Positions 28,409 through 37,245 are shown, numbered from the stretch's first letter. The stretch is DNA of 64,000 bases from Lentibacillus saliphilus (GCF_019093865.1 NZ_JABJXD010000005.1:1-64000), one strand, 5' to 3'. Notes: generated from the letters alone by a model not told the origin. Numbers and translations are program-made.

Positions 28409-28888
28409 ATGAAAATACAACTCATCACCGTCGGAAAACTGAAGGAAAAATATTTAAAGCAAGGCATCCAAGAATACATGAAGCGGCTCAGCACCTATGC
28501 CAAAGTCGACATCATCGAAGTCCCCGACGAGAAAGCACCCGAAAACCTATCAGACGCCCAGGCAACAGCCATCAAGGACAAAGAAGGCACACGCATCATG
28601 GGCCACATCCAGCCCGACACATACGTCATCACCCTAGAAATCAAGGGCGCGATGCCAACATCCGAACAGCTCGCCCAAAAGCTCGACACCCTCGCCACCT
28701 ACGGCAAAAGTAAAATCGCCTTTGTAATCGGCGGGTCCCTAGGATTAAGTGAAGCCATACAGCAACGCAGCGACTACGCCCTGTCATTTTCAAAAATGAC
28801 ATTTCCGCATCAGTTAATGAGGTTGGTCTTGTTGGAGCAGGTTTATCGGGCGTTTCGGATTAATAGGGGAGAACCGTATCATAAGTAA
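28409..28888 (+). CDS. rlmH: 23S rRNA (pseudouridine1915-N3)-methyltransferase
   Basis: RlmH, a SPOUT methyltransferase of 159 residues, the exact usual length. It methylates pseudouridine 1915 in helix 69 of 23S rRNA on 70S ribosomes. The knot region has [13 protein letters not shown] and the C-terminus [34 protein letters not shown]-like family ending (key residues H, Q, R, E, Y, H, K). In staphylococci its last codons are the SCC integration site; here the final 18 bases match that consensus with one mismatch, and AT-rich accessory DNA begins at once after the stop. Confidence 0.98.
   Translation: MKIQLITVGKLKEKYLKQGIQEYMKRLSTYAKVDIIEVPDEKAPENLSDAQATAIKDKEGTRIMGHIQPDTYVITLEIKGAMPTSEQLAQKLDTLATYGKSKIAFVIGGSLGLSEAIQQRSDYALSFSKMTFPHQLMRLVLLEQVYRAFRINRGEPYHK
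28877..28888 (+). other. SCC-like attachment core at the rlmH 3' end
   Basis: TATCATAAGTAA, the last four codons of rlmH, fits the Ccr core TATCAYAARTRR. The wider 18-base consensus GARGCNTATCAYAARTRR is matched except for one base (GAACCG in place of GARGCN). Foreign-looking DNA begins immediately afterwards. Confidence 0.5.
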
Positions 28889-28936
28889 ATGCTATTTTGT
28901 CCCCTAGTTCAATTATGGATAAAATTACTAGAATAG

Positions 28937-28964
28937 TTAACAATTAATCAATTTCTGATACAAT
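28937..28964 (+). promoter_or_regulatory. promoter of the ParB-like/Dam gene pair
   Basis: TTAACA and TACAAT are separated by 16 bases, and TG one base before the -10 makes an extended -10. It lies just downstream of rlmH and about 45 bases before the first accessory gene. Confidence 0.5.
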
Positions 28965-29006
28965 ATAGATAACTATAATTCCCTATAGGAGTGTTTAAAC
29001 AGACAA

Positions 29007-30788
29007 ATGAAATTAAATCCTTTAGAGATTCGATTAGATTTATTTAACCCAAGACTTTCATTATTTAATTTTAACAATGAAGAGGAGGTTATACGACACT
29101 TAATCCAATACGAGAATCTATACTACTTAATTGATTCTTTTATCATTCATGGTTACAACACTTTAGGTGAAAGACTAATTTTATTAAATGATAATAAAAC
29201 TTATACAGTTTTAGAAGGAAATCGAAGAATCGCGGCCTTAAAAAGTATGTTTATATACCAGAACTTACTGAAAGCGAGCTACAGAACAAAAGTATCTAAT
29301 CTTAAACTTGAAGACTTTTGGATTAATGGCGATGTAATAAAGAGTAGAGAAGAAGCAGATTTTAAGATAGCTGCTAAGCATATAGCAAGTATTCAAAAGT
29401 GGAGATCAATTGATAAACATGTTTACTATGAAAATATGTTCAATAGACTTCGAGAGCAAATGAATACCTCAAACGCAATTGCTTATATTAAAGAAACTAC
29501 CCCAGATAAAGAAAGCGAGATTAAAAAGTCAATCCGATTCTATAAGTATCTTTTATCTATTCATGCACAAGTAAAGATTAAAAAACCTAAACTTAAACCT
29601 TTGAGTCTGTTGAATAATGATGTATTAATAAGCAGAGTATATTCTTCTCTTAAGAAAACACTTAACCTAAAAGAGAACACTGATTTTGAATTAATACCCA
29701 AAGAAGGAAAAGAGGAAGTATATAAGTGTATTCTTCTAGCTATAGGTTCTGCGGCTTGGGATGAAGATAAAGAAATCAGGTTAAATACTAGAACATTTAG
29801 TGTGCAAAAGGATTGGGATAAAATAATAAATGAAGATCAAATTATACCAGGTCTAAAGTTATTAATTAATAAATATTTATATGATGACCAATCTCCCAAA
29901 ATAGTGCCGACTGATAAAGGTGGAAATAACGAATCCAAACTTGAAAATGAAAATCCAGTAAAAAGCTCTGATGACAATTCTAATCAAGAGAAAAGGTCAA
30001 ATAAACCTGTAATGAGTCAAGAAAGAAAATATAGGTTGTTTGTAATAAGTAAGCATAACGTTGTTAGAAAACCTATAAATGGTGTCTTATTCAATCTTAT
30101 AGATGCCGTGTGTTTATATGACGACACTTCAAACGAAATCACAAAAAAGAGCTCCATATACAACAATGTAAGCTTTACTACGCAAGCAAATGATGACATA
30201 TTAATTAAAGATAATTATGTTCTAGAGAATTCAAAACCTAAACTATACAAAGTCACTGCAAGCTACGAAAATCAAAGTGTTAGCTTCAATTTGATAATAG
30301 AACAAGAACAGTCTAATGCACGACCTAGCCAGGATTTACTATTTGATGATGAATGGCGTATTAGGATGGTATCAAAATTGGACGAACAGATAGATTATCA
30401 TAAAATAAGGGATGTAATTTACTCATTATCTTTATACAAAAATCTTTCAAAGATTAAAACACACGATGTATTAATAGTTTCTTTCTTAATACGAGCACTT
30501 TTGGAATATCTCTCTAAAGCTTACATTGATAGACACCCAGAGGTAAATAAAAAGAACAATAGTTCAGATAATTTAGGGAGTAAGATTAAGATGGTAAGTG
30601 AGGATATGTATAATAAAAATCAATTATCGTTTAACTTGGAACAAAAAAAGTCAATAAAAAACCAAGATGACCTGGAACTAATTAATGGCATAGTACATGA
30701 TTATAAGACAGTACTTACAAATCAGGATTTCATTAGAATATTTAAGAAGTATAAACCTTTTGTGGAATCCATTATAAAATCGCTTTAA
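29007..30788 (+). CDS. ParB-like N-terminal domain protein paired with a Dam methyltransferase
   Basis: A 593-residue protein. An N-terminal ParB/Srx-like domain (about 1-90) contains YTVLEGNRRIAALKS, the nucleotide-binding motif of ParB-type proteins. A helical region follows, then a Lys/Asn/Ser-rich linker (about 300-335), a beta-rich, possibly Ig-like middle domain (about 340-440) and a helical C-terminal domain. This layout is not chromosome-segregation ParB, which has a central HTH. A Dam-type methyltransferase starts 27 bases after the stop, so they are one operon. I infer a DNA-modification-linked defence role. The ribosome binding site AGGAGTG is somewhat distant from the ATG. Confidence 0.6.
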   Translation: MKLNPLEIRLDLFNPRLSLFNFNNEEEVIRHLIQYENLYYLIDSFIIHGYNTLGERLILLNDNKTYTVLEGNRRIAALKSMFIYQNLLKASYRTKVSNLKLEDFWINGDVIKSREEADFKIAAKHIASIQKWRSIDKHVYYENMFNRLREQMNTSNAIAYIKETTPDKESEIKKSIRFYKYLLSIHAQVKIKKPKLKPLSLLNNDVLISRVYSSLKKTLNLKENTDFELIPKEGKEEVYKCILLAIGSAAWDEDKEIRLNTRTFSVQKDWDKIINEDQIIPGLKLLINKYLYDDQSPKIVPTDKGGNNESKLENENPVKSSDDNSNQEKRSNKPVMSQERKYRLFVISKHNVVRKPINGVLFNLIDAVCLYDDTSNEITKKSSIYNNVSFTTQANDDILIKDNYVLENSKPKLYKVTASYENQSVSFNLIIEQEQSNARPSQDLLFDDEWRIRMVSKLDEQIDYHKIRDVIYSLSLYKNLSKIKTHDVLIVSFLIRALLEYLSKAYIDRHPEVNKKNNSSDNLGSKIKMVSEDMYNKNQLSFNLEQKKSIKNQDDLELINGIVHDYKTVLTNQDFIRIFKKYKPFVESIIKSL

Positions 30789-30815
30789 TATCAGCTAGTT
30801 AAAGGAATAAATACT

Positions 30816-31676
30816 ATGAACAAAAAAATTGATAATTATAGTCCTCTAAGGTATCCGGGAGGAAAGAATAAATTATATTCATACTTAAAGTACATTATAG
30901 CAGAAAATGATGTTAGTACTTATATAGAACCTTATTGTGGTGGAGCAGCAATAGCGCTAAAGCTATTAATTAATCAAGATGTAAAAAAAATTATGATAAA
31001 TGATTATGATAAATCAATATACTCTTTGTGGCATTCGATATTGAATAATCCAGATGAAATGAAACAAAGAGTATACAATGCTAAATTTAATATGGATGAG
31101 TGGATTGCCCAAAAGAACATTCAGAAAAATAAACACAATGCGTCTTTAATAGAACTTGGCTACTCTACTTTATTTTTAAATAGAACTAATAGGTCGGGTA
31201 TAATTAATGCAGGACCTATTGGTGGTAAAAAGCAAGATGGCAATTACAAAATGGATTGTAGATTTAATAAAGAAATTTTGATTAGAAAGATAGACCTTAT
31301 TTCAAGTTTGACTTCTAAGATAAATCTATATAACAAAGATGCTCTTGATTTTATCAGTGAAAATATTTCTAAAACTAAAAACTCACTAACGTTTTTTGAT
31401 CCACCGTATTATTTAAAAGGGAGAGAACTATATACAAATTTCTATGAACATGTTGATCATGTGGATTTAAGGGATAGTATTAGTAATACCATGAAAAATA
31501 AAAAGTGGATTTTAACGTATGATATGTCTGAAGATATAAAGGCTCTTTATTTAGATTATGAATACTATACTTATTACCTTAATTATAGTCTTGCTAATTC
31601 GGGAAAAGGAAAAGAACTAATTATTTATTCACATAGTGTTTCATCATCAAATGTTGATAAATTTTTACAATTATAA
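30816..31676 (+). CDS. D12-class (Dam-type) adenine-N6 DNA methyltransferase
   Basis: A 286-residue enzyme that transfers methyl from SAM to adenine N6. The N-terminal LRYPGGKNKLYSYL and SAM-binding EPYCGGAAIALKLL (about 38-51) and the catalytic FFDPPYYLKG (about 195-204) follow the D12 order. The 286-residue size fits. It lies downstream of the ParB-like gene in the same AT-rich block and no typical Type II nuclease is next to it, so it probably protects host DNA against an activity of the ParB-like partner or works as an orphan. The target sequence is unknown. Confidence 0.88.
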   Translation: MNKKIDNYSPLRYPGGKNKLYSYLKYIIAENDVSTYIEPYCGGAAIALKLLINQDVKKIMINDYDKSIYSLWHSILNNPDEMKQRVYNAKFNMDEWIAQKNIQKNKHNASLIELGYSTLFLNRTNRSGIINAGPIGGKKQDGNYKMDCRFNKEILIRKIDLISSLTSKINLYNKDALDFISENISKTKNSLTFFDPPYYLKGRELYTNFYEHVDHVDLRDSISNTMKNKKWILTYDMSEDIKALYLDYEYYTYYLNYSLANSGKGKELIIYSHSVSSSNVDKFLQL

Positions 31677-31967
31677 TAATTATTTATTCAGTTTAGTTTT
31701 AATAATATAAGTTATTATTAATTAAAAAATTAATAATAGTTAGAAATTATAGCGCCAACTAGTTTTCAGCATATAGTCTGACACTCCTCTCCTGCTCGTT
31801 CGAAATTGCAACTATTCTTCTGTGCGATACTTTTAAGCAGGGTGAAAAGGAGTCGATCATTATCACAAGTAGGATTAACATTTATAAAAGATGTTTACGA
31901 TATTCAACGTTACGAAGTATAAGAGGTGAGATTATAGAAGAAATGAAAAATCAAAGGGGTTTATAAA
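31677..31967. other. non-coding end of the ParB-like/Dam element
   Basis: It begins with an AT-only hairpin, TATTATTAATT and AATTAATAATA, without a T run after it. The remainder has no convincing gene. The 12-base motif TATCACAAGTAG near its end is listed separately. Confidence 0.4.
31861..31872 (+). other. second SCC-like core motif, possible right end
   Basis: TATCACAAGTAG fits the Ccr core consensus TATCAYAARTRR at all 12 positions in the same orientation as the rlmH copy. The six bases before it do not match the outer consensus well. The two copies bracket the ParB-like/Dam pair, about 3 kb apart. Chance occurrence is possible. Confidence 0.35.
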
Positions 31968-32270
31968 CAGGTTATCAAACTTCAAAAATATATAGGCATG
32001 GTGATGGTAACTCTTCAGAGATCTAAAGTTATAGGGCAAAGTCATAGGTGTTTAGATGTAATCCAAGAAGTAGCTAGAGGTATAAGGGATCACCCTAAAG
32101 CAACTATTGTAATTAGATGCTAATAATTAGGATAAAGAAAACACAGAGCATTATATGTTTTAAATAGTAGACTAAATTCTATTACAATTATTACATTTGA
32201 CCCGCTTCTTGCAAAAGGTGAAAGAATTATAGGATTATTAAGGTATGAACTTAATATTGATAAAGGTTAA
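31968..32270 (+). pseudogene. C-terminal relic resembling Shedu (DUF4263) nucleases
   Basis: One frame with several stops reads QVIKLQKYIG, then KATIVIRC, stops, RKHRALYVLNSRLNSITIIT, FDPLLAKGERIIGLL and a final TAA. The pattern of a beta strand IVI, then a leucine-rich helix, then IxIxTFDxLL near the C-terminus resembles the end of Shedu-type PD-(D/E)XK proteins. Three stop codons and no start make it dead. The family call is tentative. Confidence 0.45.
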
Positions 32271-32290
32271 TGTTAAAAATAAGAGTAGAG

Positions 32291-33448
32291 TTAAGACAAA
32301 GAAAAAGCAGTGTGATATCCACTGCTTACCTTATCCCCTATTTGCGGCAAACGCTGGTTAACTGTAATTTGCGGGAGAAAACGACTTGTAATTTCATAGT
32401 CTTTCGATCCTGGCTGTAGCTTTTCTAGGAATTGCTCAAGCTCTTTTTTTACTTTTTTCCCATCTATATGTTCATCGGGAGTGTGATATTTAAACACATG
32501 TAGAACGGTGCTTTTTCCATCTACAGAGAGTCGGGCATAGTTTGAATGTACGGAAAAATAGAGCGGATCCGTTATGCCCATAGCGAACAATTTTTTCGGA
32601 TTCGGCAGCTCGGTTAAAGCAACATCGAGTGTGGCGCCCTTTACAGGTCTAATCTTGGAGAAGCTAGACTGTTCTCCTAACATGTGATGGAGCTCATGAG
32701 GACCTGTTGTACATACTACATACTTAGACAAAAGTTCCTCACCATTCGATAGAACTAACTTAAAATGGTCGTGATCAATGGGATCAAGGTGTTTGACGAC
32801 CTGATCGGTTTGAATCTGTACGCCAGAGATCACCGCCCTATTGTTGAGTTGGTCTATGATTGTTTGCCAGCCGTTATCTAGATAAAGTACCCCACTTAAG
32901 ACCGTTTTCATATGTGAGACAATCACTTTTGCACTGGCCTTATTAGGAGTATGGCAATACGTCGCAAGTCTGCCTAGTAAAAAGAGTAGTGACTGAACAT
33001 TTGCGGAATCAGTCGTTTGCTGAACCCACTGTTCAAATGTGTGTTGTGCGAGCTTTTCCGTATTAATTGAAGTTAACTTCATCAAAACTTTAGCCCATTC
33101 CATACGTTCCTTCAAATTTAAAAGATTTGTAGTAAAAAGGTTTAAAGGCGTAAATGGTGCCGTATATTCCAGATTATCTTTAACTAAAGTGCCTCCTAAT
33201 TTAGGTGACTTTCCAATAATGTGTATATTTAATTCTTCGAGAATCGACTTAGCTTTTCCTTTTTTAGATAGCGCATGTGGCCCTAAATTAAAGTATTGTT
33301 GATATATCTGATTCGTTCTAGCCCTTCCACCAACCGTTTTTCCCTTTTCGAGTACTAATATGGATAAATCGTTTTTCGCCAAATAATTAGCTGCCACCAA
33401 ACCAGCTAAGCCACCACCGATAATAACAACATCCCATTTTTGTCCCAT
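32291..33448 (-). CDS. FAD-dependent amine-oxidase-like oxidoreductase, C-terminally truncated
   Basis: A flavoprotein of the amine oxidase/phytoene desaturase superfamily, about 385 residues. The FAD-binding N-terminus has VVIIGGGLAGLVAANYLA, the acidic EKG end and VGGRART. Start set at the ATG coding MGQKWD because GGAGG precedes it. The C-terminus stops at HTAFSLS without the GD-W-x-G-like FAD segment that normally ends these enzymes, so roughly the last 40 residues are missing. The break falls against the decayed Shedu-like DNA, which suggests truncation by insertion or deletion. It may be inactive. Confidence 0.75.
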   Translation of the reverse strand: MGQKWDVVIIGGGLAGLVAANYLAKNDLSILVLEKGKTVGGRARTNQIYQQYFNLGPHALSKKGKAKSILEELNIHIIGKSPKLGGTLVKDNLEYTAPFTPLNLFTTNLLNLKERMEWAKVLMKLTSINTEKLAQHTFEQWVQQTTDSANVQSLLFLLGRLATYCHTPNKASAKVIVSHMKTVLSGVLYLDNGWQTIIDQLNNRAVISGVQIQTDQVVKHLDPIDHDHFKLVLSNGEELLSKYVVCTTGPHELHHMLGEQSSFSKIRPVKGATLDVALTELPNPKKLFAMGITDPLYFSVHSNYARLSVDGKSTVLHVFKYHTPDEHIDGKKVKKELEQFLEKLQPGSKDYEITSRFLPQITVNQRLPQIGDKVSSGYHTAFSLS

Positions 33449-33606
33449 ACGATAACCTCCATTTGTTTTTTTCATAACTCAAGACGATGAAGGGTGAGTG
33501 TATGTGACAATGATTTATGAAACGATTTATATTGAACAGGCTTGTCTTTATATAAATGACTTATTTATGATTAAATGGAATTAATCAGAGGGAGGATGGT
33601 TGGAGA

Positions 33607-34314
33607 ATGACGGTAGCTAGAGAAATTGAGGTTGAACGATTAAAGAATAGGAAAAGAGAATTATTTGATCAAAATGTACTACACGTATTAAACGGTCAGG
33701 TCATGTACGAGGAATTTAAAAGTAAAAAGCTTATGGGAGATTCTGATTATGTACCTTTCAATGAAGCGATGTGTGTCAATGCGACGACGACATCAATATT
33801 CGATCATACGTTCATCCAAACAAGAGCGGCAGGACATGGTGACTCTGAAGATAATTATAGAACCAAAGTTATAGCCCCCTTAAAAAGTCTGTTCGAGCAA
33901 AGCTATGCTGCCATTGTTTTATGGTTTGGGGAAGATATGTTTTGTCAGATGAATCTTCTAACGATCCTTGCCTATCTTGAACAGTCACAGTATAAAGGTA
34001 ACGTTTTCTTAAATTGTTTTAGAGAAGATGAATTTAAAGTCAGTCAAACGGAGCTTACTTTAGGTGACTATTATTCCGTCTATGAGGAAGTATTAGTCAA
34101 TCATAGGAAACCATCACATGAAGTACCTTCAGTGATGAATCACGCTATAGATTTATTTTTAGAAATGCAGACAGACAACAATAGGGTCATAAAATACATT
34201 TTAAAACATAAACATCTTCCCACATCGGAGTTGCTTAAGCGTTTATTCAAGGTTTTCCCAACAATAGGCTATGGGGATATACAATACATGAAGCTGATTG
34301 ATCAAATAAAGTGA
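33607..34314 (+). CDS. DUF1835-like protein (often labelled AraC family in Bacillus)
   Basis: A 235-residue protein with LHVLNGQVMYEEF near the start, DYVPFNEAMCVN, then AIVLWFGEDMFCQMNLLTIL, which match the DUF1835-type Bacillus proteins that many databases call AraC-like. I see no HTH of the AraC kind. The function is unknown; the pattern HxxNG ... W.gxDxxxQ suggests an enzyme-like or nucleotide-binding fold. GGGAGGATGG precedes the start. Single gene, flanked by accessory DNA on both sides. Confidence 0.65.
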   Translation: MTVAREIEVERLKNRKRELFDQNVLHVLNGQVMYEEFKSKKLMGDSDYVPFNEAMCVNATTTSIFDHTFIQTRAAGHGDSEDNYRTKVIAPLKSLFEQSYAAIVLWFGEDMFCQMNLLTILAYLEQSQYKGNVFLNCFREDEFKVSQTELTLGDYYSVYEEVLVNHRKPSHEVPSVMNHAIDLFLEMQTDNNRVIKYILKHKHLPTSELLKRLFKVFPTIGYGDIQYMKLIDQIK

Positions 34315-34599
34315 ATGCATTCAAAGAAGCCATTACTAATAGAATGGAACAATCATGTAAGGCGCTTTAAGCATATAGTTTTTTTATTGAATTAAAGTGA
34401 TGAAACAGAACTTCCCTGACATTATAGATGTTGATTTTGAGGAAGTTTATGTTGAAGCAGATCATGTGTAATTACTACAAGTAATAGAGCAGATAAAAAA
34501 ATATATTTCTTCAGGCGGAATCCTTTTCATGCTTAAATAGTTTTCACACTAAATAGGCCTAAAGGCAATGCCTTAATATGTTATACAGGGTGTGTAGAA

Positions 34600-35484
34600 A
34601 TGAATAAACGTGATTACTTAGTAAAGACCTTTTCGCGAACCAAAAGGAAGGATTACGAGAATTATATTTTAACGGCTATCTGGCATAAATTAGACAACAT
34701 GGACATCAAACCTGTGAGCCAACAGTATGTTAAACGTCAAAATGGTACGCATGCGTTGATGGATCTGTATTTCCCGCAGCTACACATTGGGATAGAAGTG
34801 GATGAAGCGTACCATCAAGATAATCAAAAAGAAGACAAACTTCGCATGGATGATATTATCTCTGCTGTTAATGAGGACTCTATCACGGATTTTCAATGGT
34901 TTAGAATTGATGCTACCAGATCATTAGACGAAATAAATGATAGCATCAATGAGATCGTATCAGTTATTAAGGACAGGGCTTCAAAAACAGATCTAAAGTG
35001 GAATACATATGAAGAAGAATTAAAGCAATTGAAACAACAAGAATATCTAACCATTTACGATGATATGTCATTCGTGGATATAAAAGATATTGCAAATACT
35101 GTATTCGGGAAAAATGCTAAACGGTATCAACGTAGTTATTTTAGGGTGAAAGATAAAATGTGGTTGTGGTGTCCAAAACTCTCAATTACAGAAAACGGTG
35201 ATACTAAATCAGTAGCTGGAGGTTGGCTGAATTTATTAGCAGAAGATTGGTCATACATTGATGAATCTCACCAAGATGGGGGGATTGTCAAAGAAAGAAG
35301 CGGAAACTATAAGGAAGAAGTTGAATCTGCCCGTGAAAGAGCAGTATTTGCAAAGTACAAAGATAACCTTGGTTTTAATAGATATAGATTTGTTGGGATC
35401 TTCAAAGCTTCTGGAGTATCTCCTGATAATGAGAGTTTTATCAGGTATTTACGTGTGGATGATAAAGTAGAAATTGTTAATTAA
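34600..35484 (+). CDS. AbaSI-like modification-dependent restriction endonuclease
   Basis: A 294-residue protein. The N-terminal part has KRKDYENYILTAIWHKL, PVSQQYVKRQNG, LMDLYFPQLHIGIEVDEAYH, a Vsr-like PD-(D/E)XK nuclease core with the D...ExDxxxH arrangement (about residues 50-80). This is the cleavage-domain pattern of the PvuRts1I/AbaSI family, which cuts DNA bearing (glucosyl-)hydroxymethylcytosine. The C-terminal half (FGKNAKRYQRSYFR, MWLWCPKL, WLNLLAEDW) differs from a typical SRA domain as far as I can judge. It stands alone, as expected of a Type IV enzyme. An 18-bp palindrome follows. Confidence 0.6.
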   Translation: MNKRDYLVKTFSRTKRKDYENYILTAIWHKLDNMDIKPVSQQYVKRQNGTHALMDLYFPQLHIGIEVDEAYHQDNQKEDKLRMDDIISAVNEDSITDFQWFRIDATRSLDEINDSINEIVSVIKDRASKTDLKWNTYEEELKQLKQQEYLTIYDDMSFVDIKDIANTVFGKNAKRYQRSYFRVKDKMWLWCPKLSITENGDTKSVAGGWLNLLAEDWSYIDESHQDGGIVKERSGNYKEEVESARERAVFAKYKDNLGFNRYRFVGIFKASGVSPDNESFIRYLRVDDKVEIVN

Positions 35485-35494
35485 CCAATGGACG

Positions 35495-35557
35495 GGGAGT
35501 GTAATATTAACTACGAGTTGTACGTTCTTTCACTTACACAGTTAATATTACACTCCC
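35495..35557. repeat. perfect 18-bp inverted repeat after the AbaSI-like gene
   Basis: GGGAGTGTAATATTAACT and AGTTAATATTACACTCCC are exact complements separated by 27 bases. No T run follows either side, so it is not a standard terminator. It could be a protein-binding site, a structured RNA end or the terminal repeats of a small element. Confidence 0.8.
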
Positions 35558-35714
35558 TCAGCCCATGCTAACATCTCTTATACTACCTCCTGTAAAGTAA
35601 TTGCCCAAACAGGAGTGCATGTAATTTTTTGGGTGTTGGCAAGTGGCTTTTTTTTATAGGTACATAAATTAACTGCCGTTTCCTACATTTCTAGTGTGCC
35701 ATAAACACAAAAAG

Positions 35715-35886
35715 GCAATTGCTGAATTTTATCAGACAACTAAGCAGAACATTAGCCTTCGTGTAAAAAATATCTTTGAAGAAGAGGAATTCAATGAGAG
35801 TTTAGTTGTCAAGTTTTGCTTGACAACTGCGAAAGATGGAAAAATATCGTATTCGTACTAATAGAAGTACACAATTTCGCCAGTGG
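35715..35886 (+). pseudogene. RhuM-family relic
   Basis: One frame reads AIAEFYQTTKQNISLRVKNI, FEEEEFNESLVVK and LTTAKDGK, then a frameshift leads to RTNRSTQFRQW. These are successive RhuM/virulence-protein motifs (the last is normally VRTxRGTQFRxWA); the stretch between them is deleted. No start, no ribosome binding site. RhuM genes are common cargo of mobile islands. Confidence 0.75.
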
Positions 35887-35989
35887 TCAAGCCCCTTAAA
35901 ATTGGACAGTAAAGATTTGTGTACGCCTCTGGCTAAATAGTGCGTTGTCAAATAGGGGCTTGGATTTAAGGAACCAAGCCTCCATTGAT

Positions 35990-36484
35990 TTATAACAACT
36001 TATATAAATAATATTCATTAACGGGCTTTCCGTTTATGATTAATGAATGCACTTTTTCGCCTTCTATTATAAAACCCATTTTTCGATATAAGTTGAGTGC
36101 TTTTATATTATCTTTGATAACGGTAAGCTCTAATCTTGAAATATCAATTTCCTTTGCCCATTCGAATACCTGGTGGAATAGTTGAGTTGCTATGCCTCGG
36201 CCTTGATATGCTTCAAGGATACCTAAGACAAGATATGCAGAATGTTGGTTTCGTTTTAGAGTGCCACCTAGCGCTGCAATAAAACCCACAATCTCCCCTT
36301 CAACCTCAGCTACAAAGAAGATAGATTTCTTTTCAGATAGAATTCTTTCTATCGATTTTCTTTGCTGTTCAACAGTCGTTTCTCGTTCCCCCGGCTCATA
36401 CAACATAAATCCAGACGCATCTATTTTCTTACTTAACTCTAAAAATTGTTTTGCGTCACTTACTGCAATTGGTCTAATGATCAT
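35990..36484 (-). CDS. GNAT family N-acetyltransferase
   Basis: A 164-residue acetyltransferase. Early FVAEVEGEIVGFIAA forms the central beta strands, LVLGILEAYQGRGIATQLFH carries the CoA-binding QGRGIA loop, and LELTVIKDNIKALNLYRKMGF is motif B. It fits the RimI-like/PhnO-like group. The substrate is unknown. The start follows AAAGGGGTGAAT on the minus strand. Single gene between the accessory region and the OsmC operon. Confidence 0.9.
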   Translation of the reverse strand: MIIRPIAVSDAKQFLELSKKIDASGFMLYEPGERETTVEQQRKSIERILSEKKSIFFVAEVEGEIVGFIAALGGTLKRNQHSAYLVLGILEAYQGRGIATQLFHQVFEWAKEIDISRLELTVIKDNIKALNLYRKMGFIIEGEKVHSLIINGKPVNEYYLYKLL

Positions 36485-36691
36485 CGTAATTCACCCCTTT
36501 GTTTGTGATATTTTACCATAGTTTACATTATTAAAAAGGGTTGACCGAAAATAGATCATATTTAGTTCAAACATCTGGAATACCAAGTCTTTGTGCTGTG
36601 GTTAGCTCTTTTTTCTTTTATCAGCCTTCGCCTATTATTGACATATTTTCAACAAGATCCTATAAGACTAAAAAACTTACTTAGCTAACTA

Positions 36692-36720
36692 TTGATATTG
36701 CAAAAGCGCTGTGCTAGAAT
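36692..36720 (+). promoter_or_regulatory. promoter of the osmC-like gene
   Basis: TTGATA and TAGAAT are separated by 17 bases, about 45 bases before the ribosome binding site GGGAGG. Confidence 0.6.
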
Positions 36721-36765
36721 TTAAGTATGTTAAACATTTCACAAACTTTTTGGGAGGCAAAAATT

Positions 36766-37206
36766 ATGTTGACGACATTTAAGGCAGTTACTAAAAAATT
36801 ACCAGAGGGTCTTCAAGTCGAATGTAATTCTAGAGGCTTTAAAATTCTTGCAGATGAACCAAAGGAATTGGGTGGCACAGATAAGGCCATGAATCCTGTT
36901 GAAATCGTATTATGTGCGCTAGGTGCTTGCCAATCGATTGTTGCGAGTGCATTTGCTCAGGCTCATAATTTCTCATATGAAGAATTTCATGTTGAGCTTG
37001 AAGGTGATTTAGATCCAGATGGCTTTATGGGACTTGCTGATGTCAGAACTGGTTTTCAAGAAATTCGCTTTACAATGCATTTCAAAACAGATGAATCCCA
37101 AGAAAAAGCAGAAGCCTTTGCAGAATTTATTGAGAAGACATGCCCAGTAGGTGACTGTCTAGCAAACGGTGTGAAATTAGTACAATCAGGGGTAGTTAGA
37201 TATTAA
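36766..37206 (+). CDS. OsmC/Ohr-family thiol peroxidase-like protein
   Basis: A 146-residue OsmC-family protein. These enzymes reduce organic hydroperoxides with a pair of cysteines; here C55 (LGACQS) and C126 (TCPVGDC) are at the expected places. GGTDKAMNPVEIVLCALGAC is the family core. I moved the start to the ATG 13 codons inside the longest frame because GGGAGG lies eight bases before it. A dihydrolipoamide dehydrogenase with its own lipoyl domain follows, which fits the known use of dihydrolipoyl groups as reductant for Ohr/OsmC. Confidence 0.85.
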   Translation: MLTTFKAVTKKLPEGLQVECNSRGFKILADEPKELGGTDKAMNPVEIVLCALGACQSIVASAFAQAHNFSYEEFHVELEGDLDPDGFMGLADVRTGFQEIRFTMHFKTDESQEKAEAFAEFIEKTCPVGDCLANGVKLVQSGVVRY

Positions 37207-37210
37207 TTCA

Positions 37211-37245
37211 TTTATGAAAAGGGGCCTAGAGCCCCTTTTCATAAA
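37211..37245 (+). terminator. strong hairpin between osmC-like and lpd-like genes
   Basis: TTTATGAAAAGGGGC and GCCCCTTTTCATAAA form a perfect 15-bp stem with a five-base loop. The second arm holds only four T, so this may attenuate rather than stop transcription into the next gene. Confidence 0.65.

Noticed and set aside
29007-30788. Chromosome-partition ParB/Noc
   Set aside because: It lacks the central HTH and the usual length of about 280 residues; only the nucleotide-binding motif is shared.
34400-34472. 23-codon frame MKQNFPDIIDVDFEEVYVEA between DUF1835-like and AbaSI-like genes
   Set aside because: Too short, no ribosome binding site; probably decayed sequence.
28889-36000. Full SCC element with ccr recombinase
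   Set aside because: No serine recombinase gene of the Ccr type is visible; only attachment-like motifs support the idea.
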